Below are positions 17,667 through 28,724 of a stretch of 64,000 nt of DNA, in pieces. The position numbers were made by a program, and so were the translations under genes. Position 1 is the first letter of the stretch, and each line of letters starts with the position of its first letter. The notes under the pieces were generated by a model that did not search any database, was not told where the DNA came from, and saw only the letters and a program-made list of their open reading frames with translations. The stretch is from Sphingomonas piscis (GTDB lineage: Bacteria; Pseudomonadota; Alphaproteobacteria; Sphingomonadales; Sphingomonadaceae): assembly GCF_011300455.1 (NCBI RefSeq), contig NZ_CP049869.1, positions 1,178,001 through 1,242,000 on the forward strand. Direction: 5' to 3'.

Positions 17667-18778
17667 CAATAGACCACGACGCTGCGAATGCTTTGGCCCG
17701 CATGCATCAGATCGAAGCCTTTGTTGATTTCCTCGAGGCTCAGCACATGGGTGATCATCGGGTCGATCGCGATCTTTCCGTCCATGTACCAGTCGACGAT
17801 CTTGGGAACGCCGGTGCGACCCTTCACGCCGCCAAAGGCCGTGCCGCGCCAATTGCGGCCGGTGACGAGCTGGAACGGGCGGGTGGCGATCTCCTTGCCT
17901 GCTTCGGCAACGCCGATGATGACGCTGGTGCCCCAGCCGCGGTGGCAGCATTCGAGGGCGGTGCGCATCACCTCCGTGTTGCCGGTGGCGTCGAATGAGT
18001 AGTCTGCGCCGCCGTCGGTTAATTCGACCACCTTGGCGACGATTTCCTCGCGGCTTAGCCCCTTGGTGTTGAGGAAGTCGGTCATTCCGAACTTGCGGCC
18101 CCACTCCTCCCGGTCCGGATTGATGTCGATGCCGATGATCTTGTTCGCGCCGACCAGCTTGGCACCCTGGATGACATTGAGGCCGATGCCGCCGAGGCCG
18201 AACACCACGACATTGTCGCCTGCCTGGACCTTGGCCGTGTTGGTCACCGCTCCGACACCCGTGGTGACGCCGCAGCCGATGTAGCAGCTGGTCTTGAACG
18301 GCGCGTCCTCGCGGATCTTCGCGACGGCGATTTCGGGAAGCACGGTGAAGTTCGAAAAGGTCGAGCAGCCCATGTAGTGGAAGATCTGCTGACCCTTGTA
18401 GCTGAAGCGGCTGGTGCCGTCCGGCATTAGGCCCTTGCCCTGCGTCGCACGGATGGCGGTGCAGAGGTTTGTCTTACCGGAAAGACACGATTTACACTGG
18501 CGACACTCGGGCGTGTACAACGGGATGACGTGATCGCCCGGCTTCACGGAAGTGACGCCAGCACCGACCTCGCGCACCACGCCCGCGCCTTCATGGCCGA
18601 GGATCGAAGGAAAGATGCCTTCACTGTCCAGCCCGTCCAGCGTGTAAGCGTCCGTGTGGCAGATGCCCGTGGCCATGATCTCCACGAGCACTTCGCCGGC
18701 CTTCGGCCCGTCGAGGTCGAGCTCGACGATCTCCAGCGGCTTCTTGGCTTCGAAGGCGACGGCTGCACGGGTCTTCAT
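17666..18778 (-). CDS. adhC: S-(hydroxymethyl)glutathione dehydrogenase / class III alcohol dehydrogenase
   Basis: Oxidises S-hydroxymethylglutathione, the spontaneous glutathione-formaldehyde adduct, to S-formylglutathione with NAD. The 370-residue protein shows the structural-zinc loop [15 protein letters not shown], the catalytic-zinc GHEGAG segment, and the nucleotide-binding [16 protein letters not shown]. The class III ends [14 protein letters not shown] and GVTTGVGAV are also clear. It is coupled to the hydrolase gene downstream and lies eight bases after the carboxylase gene, so formaldehyde removal is transcribed with propionyl-CoA metabolism here. Confidence 0.94.
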   Translation of the reverse strand: MKTRAAVAFEAKKPLEIVELDLDGPKAGEVLVEIMATGICHTDAYTLDGLDSEGIFPSILGHEGAGVVREVGAGVTSVKPGDHVIPLYTPECRQCKSCLSGKTNLCTAIRATQGKGLMPDGTSRFSYKGQQIFHYMGCSTFSNFTVLPEIAVAKIREDAPFKTSCYIGCGVTTGVGAVTNTAKVQAGDNVVVFGLGGIGLNVIQGAKLVGANKIIGIDINPDREEWGRKFGMTDFLNTKGLSREEIVAKVVELTDGGADYSFDATGNTEVMRTALECCHRGWGTSVIIGVAEAGKEIATRPFQLVTGRNWRGTAFGGVKGRTGVPKIVDWYMDGKIAIDPMITHVLSLEEINKGFDLMHAGQSIRSVVVY

Positions 18779-18786
18779 GAAGGCTC

Positions 18787-20796
18787 CTATTCGAATTCGA
18801 CGATGATCTGATCGACGGCGACGCTTTCCCCGGCGCCTACCGGGGTCGCCTTTACCGTCGCCGCCTTGGTTGCGCGAAGAATATTCTCCATCTTCATCGC
18901 TTCCATGACGGCCACGGGCTGACCGGCCTCGACCTTGTCGCCCACTTGAACGTCCATTCGGGTGACGAGGCCCGGCATCGGTGCCAGCAGCAGCCGCGAA
19001 AGGTCGGGCGGCACCTTTTCGATCATGTGCCGCGACAGCTCAGCGACATGCGCAGGCAACACCTGAACCTTATGGCTTGCCCCGCGGGTGATGAGCCGCC
19101 AACCGCGTCCATCGCGAGCGACGCGAACCGTCCTCACCCGCCCACAAACATTCGCGGTCAACAAACGTTGCCCAGGCGACCAGCTGCCGACGATCTCGGC
19201 GGGCTCGCTGCCGTCGACCGATACCAGCATGCCGCCGTCATAGCCGTCGATCGTGACACGGTGATCGCTCTTCCCGACCTTCACCACATGCTCGCGCGAG
19301 GGTGGCACCGGCCCGTTCAGCTGATCCGTGATCAGGGCAGCGCATTCCTCCTGCCGGGTCGCGATCATGGCAGCCAGCGCTGCCAGGTCGGCGATTAGCT
19401 CAGCGTCCGCTGGCGAGCCTTCGAAGCCGTCCGGATATTCCTCTGCGATGAAGCCCGTCGTGATCTCGCCCGAACGGAAGCGTGGGTGCTGCATCAGCGC
19501 CGACAGGAAATCGACGTTATGGCCGATTCCTTCGATCTCGAACGCGTCGAGCGCTTCGATCTGGGTGTCGATCGCGGCGTTGCGAGTCGACCCCCAGGTC
19601 ACCAGCTTGGCGATCATCGGGTCGTAGAACATGCTGACCTCGCCGCCCTCGAAAACGCCATCGTCGACGCGGATCACGCTATCGCCCGAACGCTCTTGTG
19701 CGGGGGGCGAATAGCGGACCAGCCGCCCAGTGCTCGGCAGAAATCCTCGGTATGGGTCTTCGGCATAGACACGCGTTTCCACCGCCCAGCCATTCAGCGT
19801 CACATCCTCTTGCGTGAACGCTAGCTTCTCGCCCGCCGCAACGCGGATCATCTGCTCGACCAGATCCAGTCCCGTGACCTCCTCGGTCACCGGGTGCTCG
19901 ACCTGAAGCCGGGTGTTCATCTCGAGGAAGTAGAAGCTTTGGCCCGTCCGGTCGGCGCCGGAGACGATCAGCTCGACAGTGCCGGCGCTGAAGTAGCCCA
20001 CTGCTCGCGCCAGCGCGACGGCCTGCTCGCCCATCGCTGTGCGCATCTCAGGCGTGACGAACGGCGACGGCGCCTCCTCCACCACCTTTTGATGGCGGCG
20101 CTGGATCGAGCATTCCCGCTCGCCGAGGTAGAGGATGCTGCCATGCTTATCCCCGAGCAGCTGGATCTCGATGTGGCGCGGCTGTTCGATGAACTTCTCG
20201 ATGAAGACGCGGTCGTCGCCGAAGCTCGCCAGCCCCTCGCGCTTGGTCGCCTCGAAGCCATCGCGAACATCCTGCTCAGACCAGGCGAGCCGCATGCCCT
20301 TGCCGCCGCCGCCGGCCGAAGCCTTCATCATCACCGGATAGCCGATCTCGCCCGCAATCCGCACCGCATCGTCGGTCGTCGCAATGTCGCCGAGGAAGCC
20401 GGGCACGACATTGACGCCCGCCGCCTGCGCCAACTTCTTGGACTCGATCTTGTCGCCCATTGCCGCGATCGCGTTCGGCGGCGGCCCGATAAAGGCGATC
20501 CCCGCCTCCTCCAGCGCCCGCGCAAAACTCTCCCGCTCCGACAGAAAGCCATAGCCGGGATGCACCGCCTCTGCCCCCGTCGCCTTGCACGCGTCGATGA
20601 TCAGCTCGGCCCTGAGATAGCTTTCGGACGCCGGCGCCGGCCCAAGCCGAACACTCTCATCCGCCATGCGCACGTGCGGCGCACGGGCGTCGGCATCGGA
20701 GTAGACCGCAACGGTCTTGATGCCCATGCGCTTGGCCGTGCGGATTACCCGACACGCGATCTCGCCGCGATTAGCGATAAGAATTTTGGAGAACAT
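18787..20796 (-). CDS. pccA: Propionyl/acetyl-CoA carboxylase alpha subunit (biotin carboxylase plus BCCP)
   Basis: Carboxylates biotin with ATP and bicarbonate, then carries the carboxyl group to the beta subunit, which in this context probably forms methylmalonyl-CoA. The 669-residue protein has a biotin carboxylase N-terminal half ([25 protein letters not shown], the ATP-grasp [25 protein letters not shown]), a linker domain and a C-terminal biotinyl domain whose EAMKMEN places the biotinylated lysine at residue 635. It directly follows the mutase gene, which argues for propionyl-CoA as substrate. No beta-subunit gene lies in the window, so the partner must be elsewhere. Confidence 0.92.
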   Translation of the reverse strand: MFSKILIANRGEIACRVIRTAKRMGIKTVAVYSDADARAPHVRMADESVRLGPAPASESYLRAELIIDACKATGAEAVHPGYGFLSERESFARALEEAGIAFIGPPPNAIAAMGDKIESKKLAQAAGVNVVPGFLGDIATTDDAVRIAGEIGYPVMMKASAGGGGKGMRLAWSEQDVRDGFEATKREGLASFGDDRVFIEKFIEQPRHIEIQLLGDKHGSILYLGERECSIQRRHQKVVEEAPSPFVTPEMRTAMGEQAVALARAVGYFSAGTVELIVSGADRTGQSFYFLEMNTRLQVEHPVTEEVTGLDLVEQMIRVAAGEKLAFTQEDVTLNGWAVETRVYAEDPYRGFLPSTGRLVRYSPPAQERSGDSVIRVDDGVFEGGEVSMFYDPMIAKLVTWGSTRNAAIDTQIEALDAFEIEGIGHNVDFLSALMQHPRFRSGEITTGFIAEEYPDGFEGSPADAELIADLAALAAMIATRQEECAALITDQLNGPVPPSREHVVKVGKSDHRVTIDGYDGGMLVSVDGSEPAEIVGSWSPGQRLLTANVCGRVRTVRVARDGRGWRLITRGASHKVQVLPAHVAELSRHMIEKVPPDLSRLLLAPMPGLVTRMDVQVGDKVEAGQPVAVMEAMKMENILRATKAATVKATPVGAGESVAVDQIIVEFE

Positions 20797-22931
20797 CTAC
20801 TCTGCGGCCTCATCAAGCGGCGAACGGTTATGACCAAGGAGGCGTAGAACCTCATCCGCCGCGTCCGCAAGGTTGGTCCCCGGTCCGAAAATCGCCTGCA
20901 CGCCCGCCGCACGCAGCATCGCATAGTCCTGTGCCGGGATGACGCCGCCGGCGACTACCTTGATGTCGGCGCGGCCCATCTCCTTGAGCGTTTCGATCAG
21001 TTCGGGGATCAGCGTCTTGTGGCCGGCCGCGAGGGAGGAGGCACCGACCACGTCCACGCCGCTCTCAACCGCGAGTTCCGCCGCCTCGCGCGGGGTCTGA
21101 AATAGAGGACCGGCGATTACCTCGAAGCCAAGGTCACCGAAGGCTGAGGAGACGAGATTGGCGCCGCGATCGTGGCCGTCCTGGCCCATCTTGGCGACGA
21201 GGATGCGCGGCTTGCGGCCGAGGCGGGTGGCGACGGATTGCGTGCCCTCGACGGCGCCCTGCCAGCGCGCGTCGGAGCGCTGGCCGTAGATGCCGCGCAC
21301 GGGATCGACGGCGGTGTGGTAGCGGCCGAAGGCGCGTTCGAGCGCGTCGGAAATTTCGCCAAGCGAGCAGCGCACCCGCGCGGCTTCCACACTCAGCTCC
21401 AGCAGATTTTCGTTGCTGCGAGCGCCCGCCTCCAGTGCATCCAGTGCCGCCCGCACCTTTGCCTCATCCCGGCTCGCTCGCATAGCATCGAGCCGCGCGA
21501 TTTGGCCTGCACGGACCCGCATGTTGTCAACGTCGAGGATGTCGATCTCGGATTCTTGCTCCAGCCGGTATTTGTTCACGCCGACGATCACCGTTTCGCC
21601 GGTGTCGACCTTCGCCTGCCGAGCGGCCGACGCTTCCTCGATCCGTCTTTTCGGAAGACCTTCTGCAACCGCCTTGGTCATGCCGCCATGCGCCTCGACC
21701 TCTTCGATCAGCGACCAAGCCTTCTCCTCCAGCTCGCGAGTCAGCGCCTCGACATACCAGCTGCCGCCGAGCGGATCGGCGACGGCAGTGACGCCGCTTT
21801 CCTCGGCCAGGATCAGTTGCGTGTTCCGCGCGATCCGCGCCGAGAAGTCGGTCGGGAGCGCGATCGCCTCGTCGAAGCTGTTGGTGTGCAGGGACTGGGT
21901 GCCGCCGAGTACCGCCGCCAACGCTTCGACGGTGGTGCGCACGACATTGTTGTAGGGGTCCTGCTCGGTCAGCGACACGCCGCTGGTCTGGCAGTGGGTG
22001 CGCAGCAATTTCGACTTCTCAGAATGGGCGCCGAGCTGCGTCATGATGCGCGCCCAAAGCGTTCGCGCCGCGCGCAGCTTGGCGACCTCCATGAAAAGGT
22101 TCATGCCGATGCCGAAGAAGAAGCTCAGGCGCGGCGCGAACGCGTCGATCGCCAGCCCCCGCGCGGCTGCCGCCCGTACATATTCCATTCCGTCGGCGAG
22201 CGTATAAGCGAGCTCCTGCACCGCCGTCGCACCGGCCTCGTGCATATGGTAGCCGCTGATTGAGATGCTGTTGAACTTCGGCATCTCCGCCGACGTGTAG
22301 GCGATCACGTCCGACACGATCCCCATGCTCGGCTCGGGGGGTAGATGTAAGTGTTGCGGACCGCGAACTCTTTCAGGATGTCGTTCTGGATCGTGCCGGT
22401 CAGCGCCGAGCGCGGCACCCCCTGCTCCTCCCCCGCGACGATGTAGAAGGCCATGACTGGCAGCACCGCGCCATTCATCGTCATGCTGACGCTCATCTCG
22501 CCCAGCGGGATGCCGTCGAACAGCAGTTTCATGTCCTCGACGCTGTCGATCGCGACGCCCGCCTTGCCGACGTCGCCCGTGACGCGCGGATGGTCGCTGT
22601 CGTAGCCGCGGTGGGTAGCAAGGTCGAAGGCGACGCTCAGCCCCTTCTGCCCGGCCGCCAGGTTGCGGCGGTAGAAGGCGTTGCTCTCTTCGGCGGTGGA
22701 GAAGCCGGCGTACTGGCGGATCGTCCAGGGACGGCCCGCGTACATGGTGGCATAAGGTCCGCGCGTATACGGCGGCAGGCCCGGCCAGCCGCTGTCGATT
22801 TCCCGCACATCCTCCGGTCCGTAGACCGTCTTCAACCTAATGCCTTCCGGCGTCTCGCGGCTCAGGTCCTTGCCCTTGCTCTCCTGCCCCGCGAGTTTCT
22901 CCCAATCCTCATGGCTGGGGTGATCTGTCAT
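20797..22931 (-). CDS. mcmA: Methylmalonyl-CoA mutase, frameshifted near 22338
   Basis: Adenosylcobalamin-dependent isomerisation of (R)-methylmalonyl-CoA to succinyl-CoA. The first 197 residues contain [31 protein letters not shown] and [17 protein letters not shown]. The rest, in the adjacent frame, resumes at [22 protein letters not shown] and ends with the B12 domain carrying the cobalt-ligand motif DGHDRG. The break lies in a run of six G at 22336-22341 (C on the coding strand); one more base gives 711 residues, the usual length. The gene abuts pccA, and a suitable adenosyltransferase is encoded at 30548. Base-call loss is likelier than inactivation. Confidence 0.92.
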
Positions 22932-23081
22932 GCCTGCGGCTTAGCGCGGCTTTGACCCAACCTCCACCCCGTGCCGTCTCCTTGAAAGTGGTTCGCTGAT
23001 CGACTTAGAACGCGCAGGCCGGCGGCAAAGGCAGCTAAGCCCTCGCGGTTTCGCGGCGAAGCGTCTAGGCGCATCGGCGTC

Positions 23082-23762
23082 ATGGCCGCCGTCGTTCCCG
23101 AATATCGTCACATCAGCGATTGGATATTCGATCTCGATAATTGCCTCTATCCCGCTTCAACGGGCCTGTTCGACCTGATCGACGAACGCATGGGCGCCTA
23201 CATCCAGCGCTTGCTCGACTGCGACGCGGTCGAGGCCCGACGAGTGCAAAAGTCCCATTTTCACGAACATGGGACGACTCTTGCGGGTCTGATGAAGAAC
23301 CATGGTGTCGATCCGCACGAGTTCCTTGCCGACGTACACGCCATCCCGCTGGACCGGGTGCAGCCAGATGAGCGGCTCTCCACCGGCTTGGCTCGGCTGC
23401 CCGGGCGCAAGTTCGTTTTCACCAACGGCGATGCTCCATACGCCCGGCGGGTACTGGAGGCGATCGGCGTCGGCGATCACTTCGAGCATCTGCACGACAT
23501 CCACGCCGCCGACCTTCGGCCCAAGCCTGACCGGCATGGCTACGAGTTGCTTTGCGCGCAGTTCGATATCGATCCACGAAAAGCCGCGATGGTCGAGGAT
23601 ATGGCTCAGAACCTGGAGCCCGCGAAGGCGCTCGGAATGACAACCGTGTGGGTCGACAACGGATCGGAACGCGGCAATTACCGCGCCGACCAGGGCTTTA
23701 TCGATCATCGCATCGCCGATGTCGGCGAATGGCTGGAATCCATCCTAGAGGACGACGAATGA
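23082..23762 (+). CDS. HAD-type pyrimidine 5'-nucleotidase
   Basis: A 226-residue haloacid-dehalogenase phosphatase of the SDT1/Phm8-like group, expected to dephosphorylate pyrimidine nucleotides. Motif I is FDLDNCLYP near residues 16-24, the distinctive form of this group. The motif II serine/threonine is in the VFTNGD segment, the lysine is in [10 protein letters not shown], and motif IV is MVEDMAQNL. The start ATG follows a 150-base gap after the divergent mutase gene. Its stop overlaps the dapD start (ATGA), and this pairing with dapD is common in related genomes. Confidence 0.85.
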   Translation: MAAVVPEYRHISDWIFDLDNCLYPASTGLFDLIDERMGAYIQRLLDCDAVEARRVQKSHFHEHGTTLAGLMKNHGVDPHEFLADVHAIPLDRVQPDERLSTGLARLPGRKFVFTNGDAPYARRVLEAIGVGDHFEHLHDIHAADLRPKPDRHGYELLCAQFDIDPRKAAMVEDMAQNLEPAKALGMTTVWVDNGSERGNYRADQGFIDHRIADVGEWLESILEDDE

Positions 23763-24583
23763 CCGACCAATTGCAGCAGATCATCGATCAGGCTTGGGAC
23801 GCGCGCGAGGGGATCGGCCCGGGCACGACGGGCGACGTGCGCGACGCAGTTGAGCAGGCACTTGCGCTGCTGGATTCGGGCGAGGACCGCGTTGCGGAGA
23901 AGAGCGACGGCAGTTGGGTCGTAAATCAGTGGTTGAAGAAGGCAGTGCTGCTGTCCTTCCGGCTGGCGCCCATGGAGATGATCTCCGGCGCCCCTGGCGG
24001 CGCGCATTGGTGGGACAAGGTGCCCTCAAAATTTGCCGGCTGGGAAGCCCGGGAGTTCGAAGCCGCGGCCTTCCGGGCTGTCCCAGGGGCGGTGGTCCGG
24101 CGTGGCGCTTACATCGCGCCTGGCGCGGTGTTGATGCCCAGCTTCGTCAACATCGGCGCCCGCGTTGGCGAAGGAACGATGGTCGACACCTGGGCGACCG
24201 TCGGAAGCTGCGCCCAGATCGGCCGCAACGTCCACATCTCAGGCGGTGCAGGGATCGGCGGAGTGCTTGAGCCGCTGCAAGCCGGACCAGTGATCATCGA
24301 GGACGACTGCTTCGTTGGCGCCCGTTCGGAAGTGGCGGAAGGTGTCGTGGTCGAGCAGGGCGCGGTGCTGTCAATGGGCGTCTTCATCGGGGCGTCGACC
24401 AAGATCGTCGACCGGGCGTCCGGCGAAGTCTTCTACGGGCGCGTGCCGGCCTATTCGGTGGTGGTGCCAGGAACACTTCCCGCCAAGGACGGCGGGCCGT
24501 CGCTCGCCTGCGCCGTCATCGTCAAGCGTGTCGACGAGCGCACCCACTCCAAGACCAGCATCAACGAGCTTCTCCGCGACTAG
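23759..24583 (+). CDS. dapD: 2,3,4,5-tetrahydropyridine-2,6-dicarboxylate N-succinyltransferase
   Basis: Transfers succinyl from succinyl-CoA to tetrahydrodipicolinate in the lysine/diaminopimelate pathway. The 274-residue protein has an N-terminal helical domain and then a left-handed beta-helix with hexapeptide repeats ([24 protein letters not shown] type, then [22 protein letters not shown]). The conserved [14 protein letters not shown] is present. ATG at 23759 overlaps the nucleotidase stop; the longer open frame upstream is noise inside that gene. The sequence ends [11 protein letters not shown], typical of complete DapD. Confidence 0.95.
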   Translation: MTDQLQQIIDQAWDAREGIGPGTTGDVRDAVEQALALLDSGEDRVAEKSDGSWVVNQWLKKAVLLSFRLAPMEMISGAPGGAHWWDKVPSKFAGWEAREFEAAAFRAVPGAVVRRGAYIAPGAVLMPSFVNIGARVGEGTMVDTWATVGSCAQIGRNVHISGGAGIGGVLEPLQAGPVIIEDDCFVGARSEVAEGVVVEQGAVLSMGVFIGASTKIVDRASGEVFYGRVPAYSVVVPGTLPAKDGGPSLACAVIVKRVDERTHSKTSINELLRD

Positions 24584-24587
24584 CTCG

Positions 24588-24602
24588 ATAAGCTGAGCTT
24601 AT
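24588..24602. promoter_or_regulatory. Perfect 15-bp palindrome upstream of an EamA transporter gene
   Basis: ATAAGCT-G-AGCTTAT lies five bases after the dapD stop and 57 bases before the EamA start at 24660. The arms are perfect and unusually AT-rich for this sequence. It may be a regulator site or part of a small hairpin; no T-run follows, so it is not an obvious terminator. Chance is possible. Confidence 0.3.
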
Positions 24603-24659
24603 GACGGCGCGGCGGGCATTTGTTCGCCGCTGCCGGCGCTCTGCGGTACATAAAGCGCC

Positions 24660-25643
24660 ATGAGCGCGCGCGACCACACCGGAACGGCAGACGCTGGCGC
24701 GACCGCGCCTGGCGCAATCAACCAGACCATGGGATCGCGCGAGTGGGGTATCCTCCTTTTCCTGGCGCTGATCTGGGGCGGATCATTTTTCTTCATCAAG
24801 GTCGCAGTCAGCCATGTGCCGCCGCTGACCTTCGTCTGGGTGCGCGTGACGATCGCGGCATTCGCATTGATTGCGTACACCAGCCTGCGTGGCGAGCAGG
24901 GGCTTGTCGGATGGCGCTTGATGGGACCGATGCTGATCGTCGCCTTGCTCAACAATGTCGTGCCGTTCCTGATGTTCGCCTGGGCCAACACCCAGATCGC
25001 GAGCGGCCTCACCTCGATCCTCAACGCGACGACTCCGCTGTGGGGCGTCTTGCTGGCCCACCTCTACACCGATGACGAGCGAATGACTCGAAACCGGCTG
25101 TTCGGCGTCATCGTCGGGATCGGAGGCGTGGCGCTGATGATGGGGCCGGCGATCTTCGGCCAGCTCGGCAATGGCTTGGTGGCGCAGCTTGCGTGCCTCG
25201 TCGGCGCCTTCTCCTATGCCGTCGCCGGCGTTTATGCCCGGCGATTCAAGAAGATGGCCGTGTCCGCGATGTCGGTTACGTCCAGCCAGTTGGCCGTGTC
25301 CGCACTGCTCCTCCTGCCGGTCACCTTGCTGTTCGATCGGCCCTGGACGGAGACGTTCCCGCCCCTTGGCGCGGTCGCTGCAATTTTGGGGCTGGCGCTC
25401 GTCTGCACCTCGTTTGCCTACGTCCTCTACTTCCGGCTGATCGAGACCTCGGGTGCGAGCAATGCCCTGTTGGTTCCGATCCTTGTGCCACCGACGGCAA
25501 TCCTGCTCGGTGGGCTGTTTCTCGGCGAAGATTTGCACGCCCGTGATTTTGGCGGATTGTTGCTGATCGCGCTTGGACTGGCGGCGATCGATGGGCGGAT
25601 CTTCAGCCTTTGGCGGCGGCCGTCGCTTCGGCCAGCAGCTTAG
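24660..25643 (+). CDS. EamA-family drug/metabolite transporter
   Basis: A 327-residue permease with ten predicted membrane segments in two EamA repeats (about residues 24-155 and 170-310). The opening WGILLFLALIWGGSFFFIKV and the FVWVRVTIAAFALIAY segment are typical. Substrate cannot be read from sequence. It is a different branch from the RarD protein at 3654. The N-terminal 20 residues are a polar extension rich in Ala, Gly and Thr. Its last 41 bases overlap the end of the convergent thioredoxin-like gene, so both 3' ends are coding in both directions. Confidence 0.85.
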   Translation: MSARDHTGTADAGATAPGAINQTMGSREWGILLFLALIWGGSFFFIKVAVSHVPPLTFVWVRVTIAAFALIAYTSLRGEQGLVGWRLMGPMLIVALLNNVVPFLMFAWANTQIASGLTSILNATTPLWGVLLAHLYTDDERMTRNRLFGVIVGIGGVALMMGPAIFGQLGNGLVAQLACLVGAFSYAVAGVYARRFKKMAVSAMSVTSSQLAVSALLLLPVTLLFDRPWTETFPPLGAVAAILGLALVCTSFAYVLYFRLIETSGASNALLVPILVPPTAILLGGLFLGEDLHARDFGGLLLIALGLAAIDGRIFSLWRRPSLRPAA

Positions 25644-26175
25644 CCGCTTCAGGGCCGGACCAGTCCAGCTCACCGGTGTAGCGCCAGACTTCCTTGCCGG
25701 TTGCATCATAAAGGATGGTCGAAGGCAGGACCTGCACGTCCAGCGCGCCCGCCAGCGACATCTTCGGATCGTGCCAGACCTCAAGGCCGTCCAGCTTCTT
25801 ATCCGTCAGCCAAGCGTCCACCGTCGTCCGCTCGCCCATATCCTGGGAGACCGCGATGACGTTGAGGTCCCCGCCTCGCTTCGACAAGGCGACGAGGGTC
25901 GGCAACTCCTTGACGCAGGGCCCGCACCAGGTGGCCCACAGGTTGACCAGCAGCGGCTTGCCTTCAAGCTCGGCAAGCTGACCCGGATCGCCGTCCGGGT
26001 CGGTCAGCATGGCGTCCGGAATCGATGCACCCTTGTGGCTGCGGTCCACGCCCTTGGCTGGCACCCCTTGAGCCGCGGCGGACGCGTTCGCTTCGGCTCC
26101 TTGCTGCTCTGAAGCCTTTTGCGTATCGCAGCCCGCGACCGCAGCTGCCGCCAGGAGAAGAACAATCAGCCGCAC
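25603..26175 (-). CDS. TlpA-like thioredoxin-fold lipoprotein
   Basis: Periplasmic thiol-disulfide protein, probably membrane-anchored. The start is best placed at GTG 26175, six bases after GGAG, giving a short signal peptide and lipobox AVAGC with Cys16 as the lipidated residue. An in-frame TTG at 26187 is less likely. The thioredoxin active site is WATWCGPC, followed by [13 protein letters not shown] and a cis-Pro-type VLPSTIL segment. It may reduce cytochrome c or other periplasmic thiols. It is divergent from argH with 16 bases between starts, so promoters must lie inside the coding regions. Confidence 0.87.
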   Translation of the reverse strand: MRLIVLLLAAAAVAGCDTQKASEQQGAEANASAAAQGVPAKGVDRSHKGASIPDAMLTDPDGDPGQLAELEGKPLLVNLWATWCGPCVKELPTLVALSKRGGDLNVIAVSQDMGERTTVDAWLTDKKLDGLEVWHDPKMSLAGALDVQVLPSTILYDATGKEVWRYTGELDWSGPEAAKLLAEATAAAKG

Positions 26176-26191
26176 CGGCAACTCCAATCAG

Positions 26192-27559
26192 ATGTGGGGC
26201 GGACGCTTTGCGGGCGGGCCGGCCGAACTGATGCGGGAGATAAATTGCTCCATTGGCGTCGACAAGCGATTGTGGCGGCAGGACATCGCCGGAAGTCGGG
26301 CGCATGCCGCCATGCTGAAGGCGCAGGGCGTGCTGACGACAGAGGACGCAGCGGCGATCGATGCAGGATTATCCACGATCGCGGATGAATATGCAGCGGG
26401 GAAGCTGGTCGAGGATCCGGCACTCGAAGACATTCACATGCATATCGAGCATCGGCTTGGCGAGCTGATCGGGCCGGCCGCCGGTCGGCTGCATACCGCG
26501 AGGTCCCGCAACGACCAGGTAGTGACCGACTTCAAGCTGTTCGTCCGCGACTGCATCGATGAAGCCGTCGCGGCCCTCGCAGAGCTGGAGGATGCGCTGC
26601 TTGCCCGCGCCGAGGAGCATGCCGGCAGCATCATGCCCGGCTTTACCCATTTGCAGTCGGCGCAGCCGGTGACGCTTGGTCACCACCTGCTCGCCTATCG
26701 TGAAATGGCGGTGCGCGACCGGAGCCGCTTTGCGGATGCGCGGGCGAGGCTCAACGAAAGCCCGCTCGGGTCCGCCGCGCTTGCAGGCACGGGCTTTCCG
26801 ATCGATCGCAAGGCGACGGCGGAGGCGCTGGGCTTCGACCGCCCAACGGCGAACAGCCTCGACGCCGTCTCGGACCGCGACTTTGCCGTCGATTATCTTC
26901 ATGCGGCGACGCTCTGCTCGGTGCATCTCTCGCGGCTGGCGGAAGAAATCGTGATGTGGGCGTCGCAGCCATTCTCCTTCATCGCGCTCCCCGACGCCTG
27001 GTCTACCGGTTCGTCGATCATGCCCAACAAGCGCAATCCCGACGCGGCGGAACTCGTTCGTGGGCACAGCGCCCGCATCTTGGGCGACCTCGTCAGCCTT
27101 CTGGTGCTGTTGAAGGGACTGCCGCTCGCATATTCCAAGGACCTTCAGAACGATAAGCCGCCTTTGTTTGACGCCCATGACCTGCTGATGATCTCGCTCC
27201 AGGCGACGGCGGGGATGATCCGCGACCTGACCTTCCGCACGGATCGCATGCGGGCGGTTGCAGCGGCTGGCCACGCAACGGCGACCGACCTTGCCGACTG
27301 GCTGGTTCGAGAGGCTGACGTCCCCTTTCGCGAGGCGCATCATATCGCCGGCCGAGCAGTGGCCCTGGCCGACGAGCGCGGCGCCGCGCTCGATGAGCTG
27401 TCGCTGAGCGATCTTCAGGGCGTAGATCCAAGGATCACCGAGGCGGCGCTCGGCGTCCTTTCAGTCGAAGCTTCGGTTGCCGCTCGGCGGTCATTCGGCG
27501 GCACTGCGCCGGATCAAGTCAGAGCGGCAGTCGCGGCCGCTCGGGGGTCCCGGCAGTGA
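26192..27559 (+). CDS. argH: Argininosuccinate lyase
   Basis: Cleaves argininosuccinate to arginine and fumarate, the last step of arginine synthesis. The 455-residue protein starts with MWGGRF and carries the superfamily signature [11 protein letters not shown] at residues 273-283 and HTARSRNDQ at 101-109. The start is close to the divergent thioredoxin-like gene, and no ribosome site stronger than CAATCAG precedes it. The partner argG is 19 kb away on the other strand. The stop overlaps the GTG of the following small lipoprotein gene. Confidence 0.95.
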   Translation: MWGGRFAGGPAELMREINCSIGVDKRLWRQDIAGSRAHAAMLKAQGVLTTEDAAAIDAGLSTIADEYAAGKLVEDPALEDIHMHIEHRLGELIGPAAGRLHTARSRNDQVVTDFKLFVRDCIDEAVAALAELEDALLARAEEHAGSIMPGFTHLQSAQPVTLGHHLLAYREMAVRDRSRFADARARLNESPLGSAALAGTGFPIDRKATAEALGFDRPTANSLDAVSDRDFAVDYLHAATLCSVHLSRLAEEIVMWASQPFSFIALPDAWSTGSSIMPNKRNPDAAELVRGHSARILGDLVSLLVLLKGLPLAYSKDLQNDKPPLFDAHDLLMISLQATAGMIRDLTFRTDRMRAVAAAGHATATDLADWLVREADVPFREAHHIAGRAVALADERGAALDELSLSDLQGVDPRITEAALGVLSVEASVAARRSFGGTAPDQVRAAVAAARGSRQ

Positions 27560-27870
27560 AGCATCTAGTCGTTCTTGCCGGGGCCGTTCTACTCGCCGGC
27601 TGCGGCAGCGTCCGCCCGCTTCAACCTGCGCCAGGCGAGACCCTGCCGGTCAAGCCGCTTTTCGCGAAACAAACGCCGAAGCCGGAGCAACTGCTCACCA
27701 TCCCGGACATCGCCCGTCCCAAGCGCGTCGACGAATTGATGCGCCGTTCGGAACCGCGCGAGCCCGACCGCTTTGATCTTCCACCGCCGTCCGGCGGCGC
27801 TGTTTCCCCGGTTGCCGGGGACGACCAGCCGATCGACAACCAAGATACGGGGCCCGTTCAAACACAATGA
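27556..27870 (+). CDS. Small proline-rich lipoprotein between argH and galU
   Basis: A 104-residue predicted lipoprotein: a 15-residue signal with lipobox LLAGC (Cys16), then a Pro-rich, low-complexity chain with no visible fold. A small lipoprotein directly after argH is a recurrent proteobacterial arrangement (argH - LptM/YifL-type - lysA), and this may be its positional equivalent, though the length and sequence differ and lysA is not next. GTG 27556 overlaps the argH stop (GTGA), and its own stop overlaps the galU ATG, so the three genes are coupled. Confidence 0.7.
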   Translation: MKHLVVLAGAVLLAGCGSVRPLQPAPGETLPVKPLFAKQTPKPEQLLTIPDIARPKRVDELMRRSEPREPDRFDLPPPSGGAVSPVAGDDQPIDNQDTGPVQTQ

Positions 27871-28724
27871 CCAAGCCTGTCCGCAAAGCCGTCTTTCCAG
27901 TCGCCGGGCTCGGCACCCGACTGCTGCCCGCAACCAAGAGCATCCCCAAGGAGATGATCACGGTCGTCGATCGGCCGCTTATTCAATATGCGGTGGACGA
28001 AGCGCGCGAGGCCGGGATCGAGCAGCTGATCTTCGTCACCGGGCGCGGCAAGGCAGCGTTGGTCGACTATTTCGACACCTCGTTCGAGCTTGAGGCGACG
28101 ATGAAGGGCAAGGGCAAGAGCCTGGAGCCGCTTCGATCATCACGCGTGGATTTCGGTGAACTGGTCACGGTTCGTCAGCAGCAGCCGCTCGGCCTCGGCC
28201 ACGCAGTTTGGTGCGCGCGGGAGATCGTCGGCGACGAGCCGTTCGCAGTGCTGCTTCCCGACGAACTGATGATGGGCAAGCCCAATTGCCTCAAGCAGCT
28301 GGTCGAAGCCTATGAGAAGGTCGGCGGCAACGTGGTCGCAGCGTTGGAGATTCCGGAAGAAGAGACGCACCAATACGGCGTCATCGATCCAGGCGCCAAA
28401 GACGGCCGCCTGACGGAGATCCGCGGCATGGTGGAAAAGCCGAAGCCAGGCACGGCACCGTCCAACCTGATGCTACCGGGCCGCTATATCCTGCAGCCCG
28501 AAGTCATGGCGGAACTGGATGCGCAGGAACCCGGCGCCGGCGGCGAGATCCAGCTGACGGACGCCATGGCCAAGCTGATCGGCAGGCAGCCGTTCCACGC
28601 CTACCAATTCGATGGCGAACGCTACGATTGCGGCAATGCGGCAGGCTTCGTCATCGCCAACCTGGCCGTTGCCATGCAGCGTGCCGACGTGGCGCCGCAG
28701 GTGAAGGCGTTTCTCGGGGCCTAG
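27867..28724 (+). CDS. galU: UTP-glucose-1-phosphate uridylyltransferase
   Basis: Makes UDP-glucose from UTP and glucose 1-phosphate, a precursor for exopolysaccharide and glycolipids and so potentially for the glycosylation locus at 36-45 kb. The 285-residue protein shows GLGTRLLPATKSIPKEM at residues 14-30, VDRPLIQYAVDEA, the LPDELMMG site and the VEKP motif. ATG 27867 overlaps the lipoprotein stop. Its last codons overlap the stop of the convergent HNH-protein gene by four bases. Confidence 0.95.
   Translation: MTKPVRKAVFPVAGLGTRLLPATKSIPKEMITVVDRPLIQYAVDEAREAGIEQLIFVTGRGKAALVDYFDTSFELEATMKGKGKSLEPLRSSRVDFGELVTVRQQQPLGLGHAVWCAREIVGDEPFAVLLPDELMMGKPNCLKQLVEAYEKVGGNVVAALEIPEEETHQYGVIDPGAKDGRLTEIRGMVEKPKPGTAPSNLMLPGRYILQPEVMAELDAQEPGAGGEIQLTDAMAKLIGRQPFHAYQFDGERYDCGNAAGFVIANLAVAMQRADVAPQVKAFLGA

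Noticed and set aside
21172-22263. A 363-residue plus-strand open frame within the methylmalonyl-CoA mutase gene
   Set aside because: Antisense to a conserved enzyme and without domains.
22932-23081. Cobalamin riboswitch upstream of the mutase
   Set aside because: Only 150 bases are available, and no B12-box-like sequence is visible on the mutase strand.
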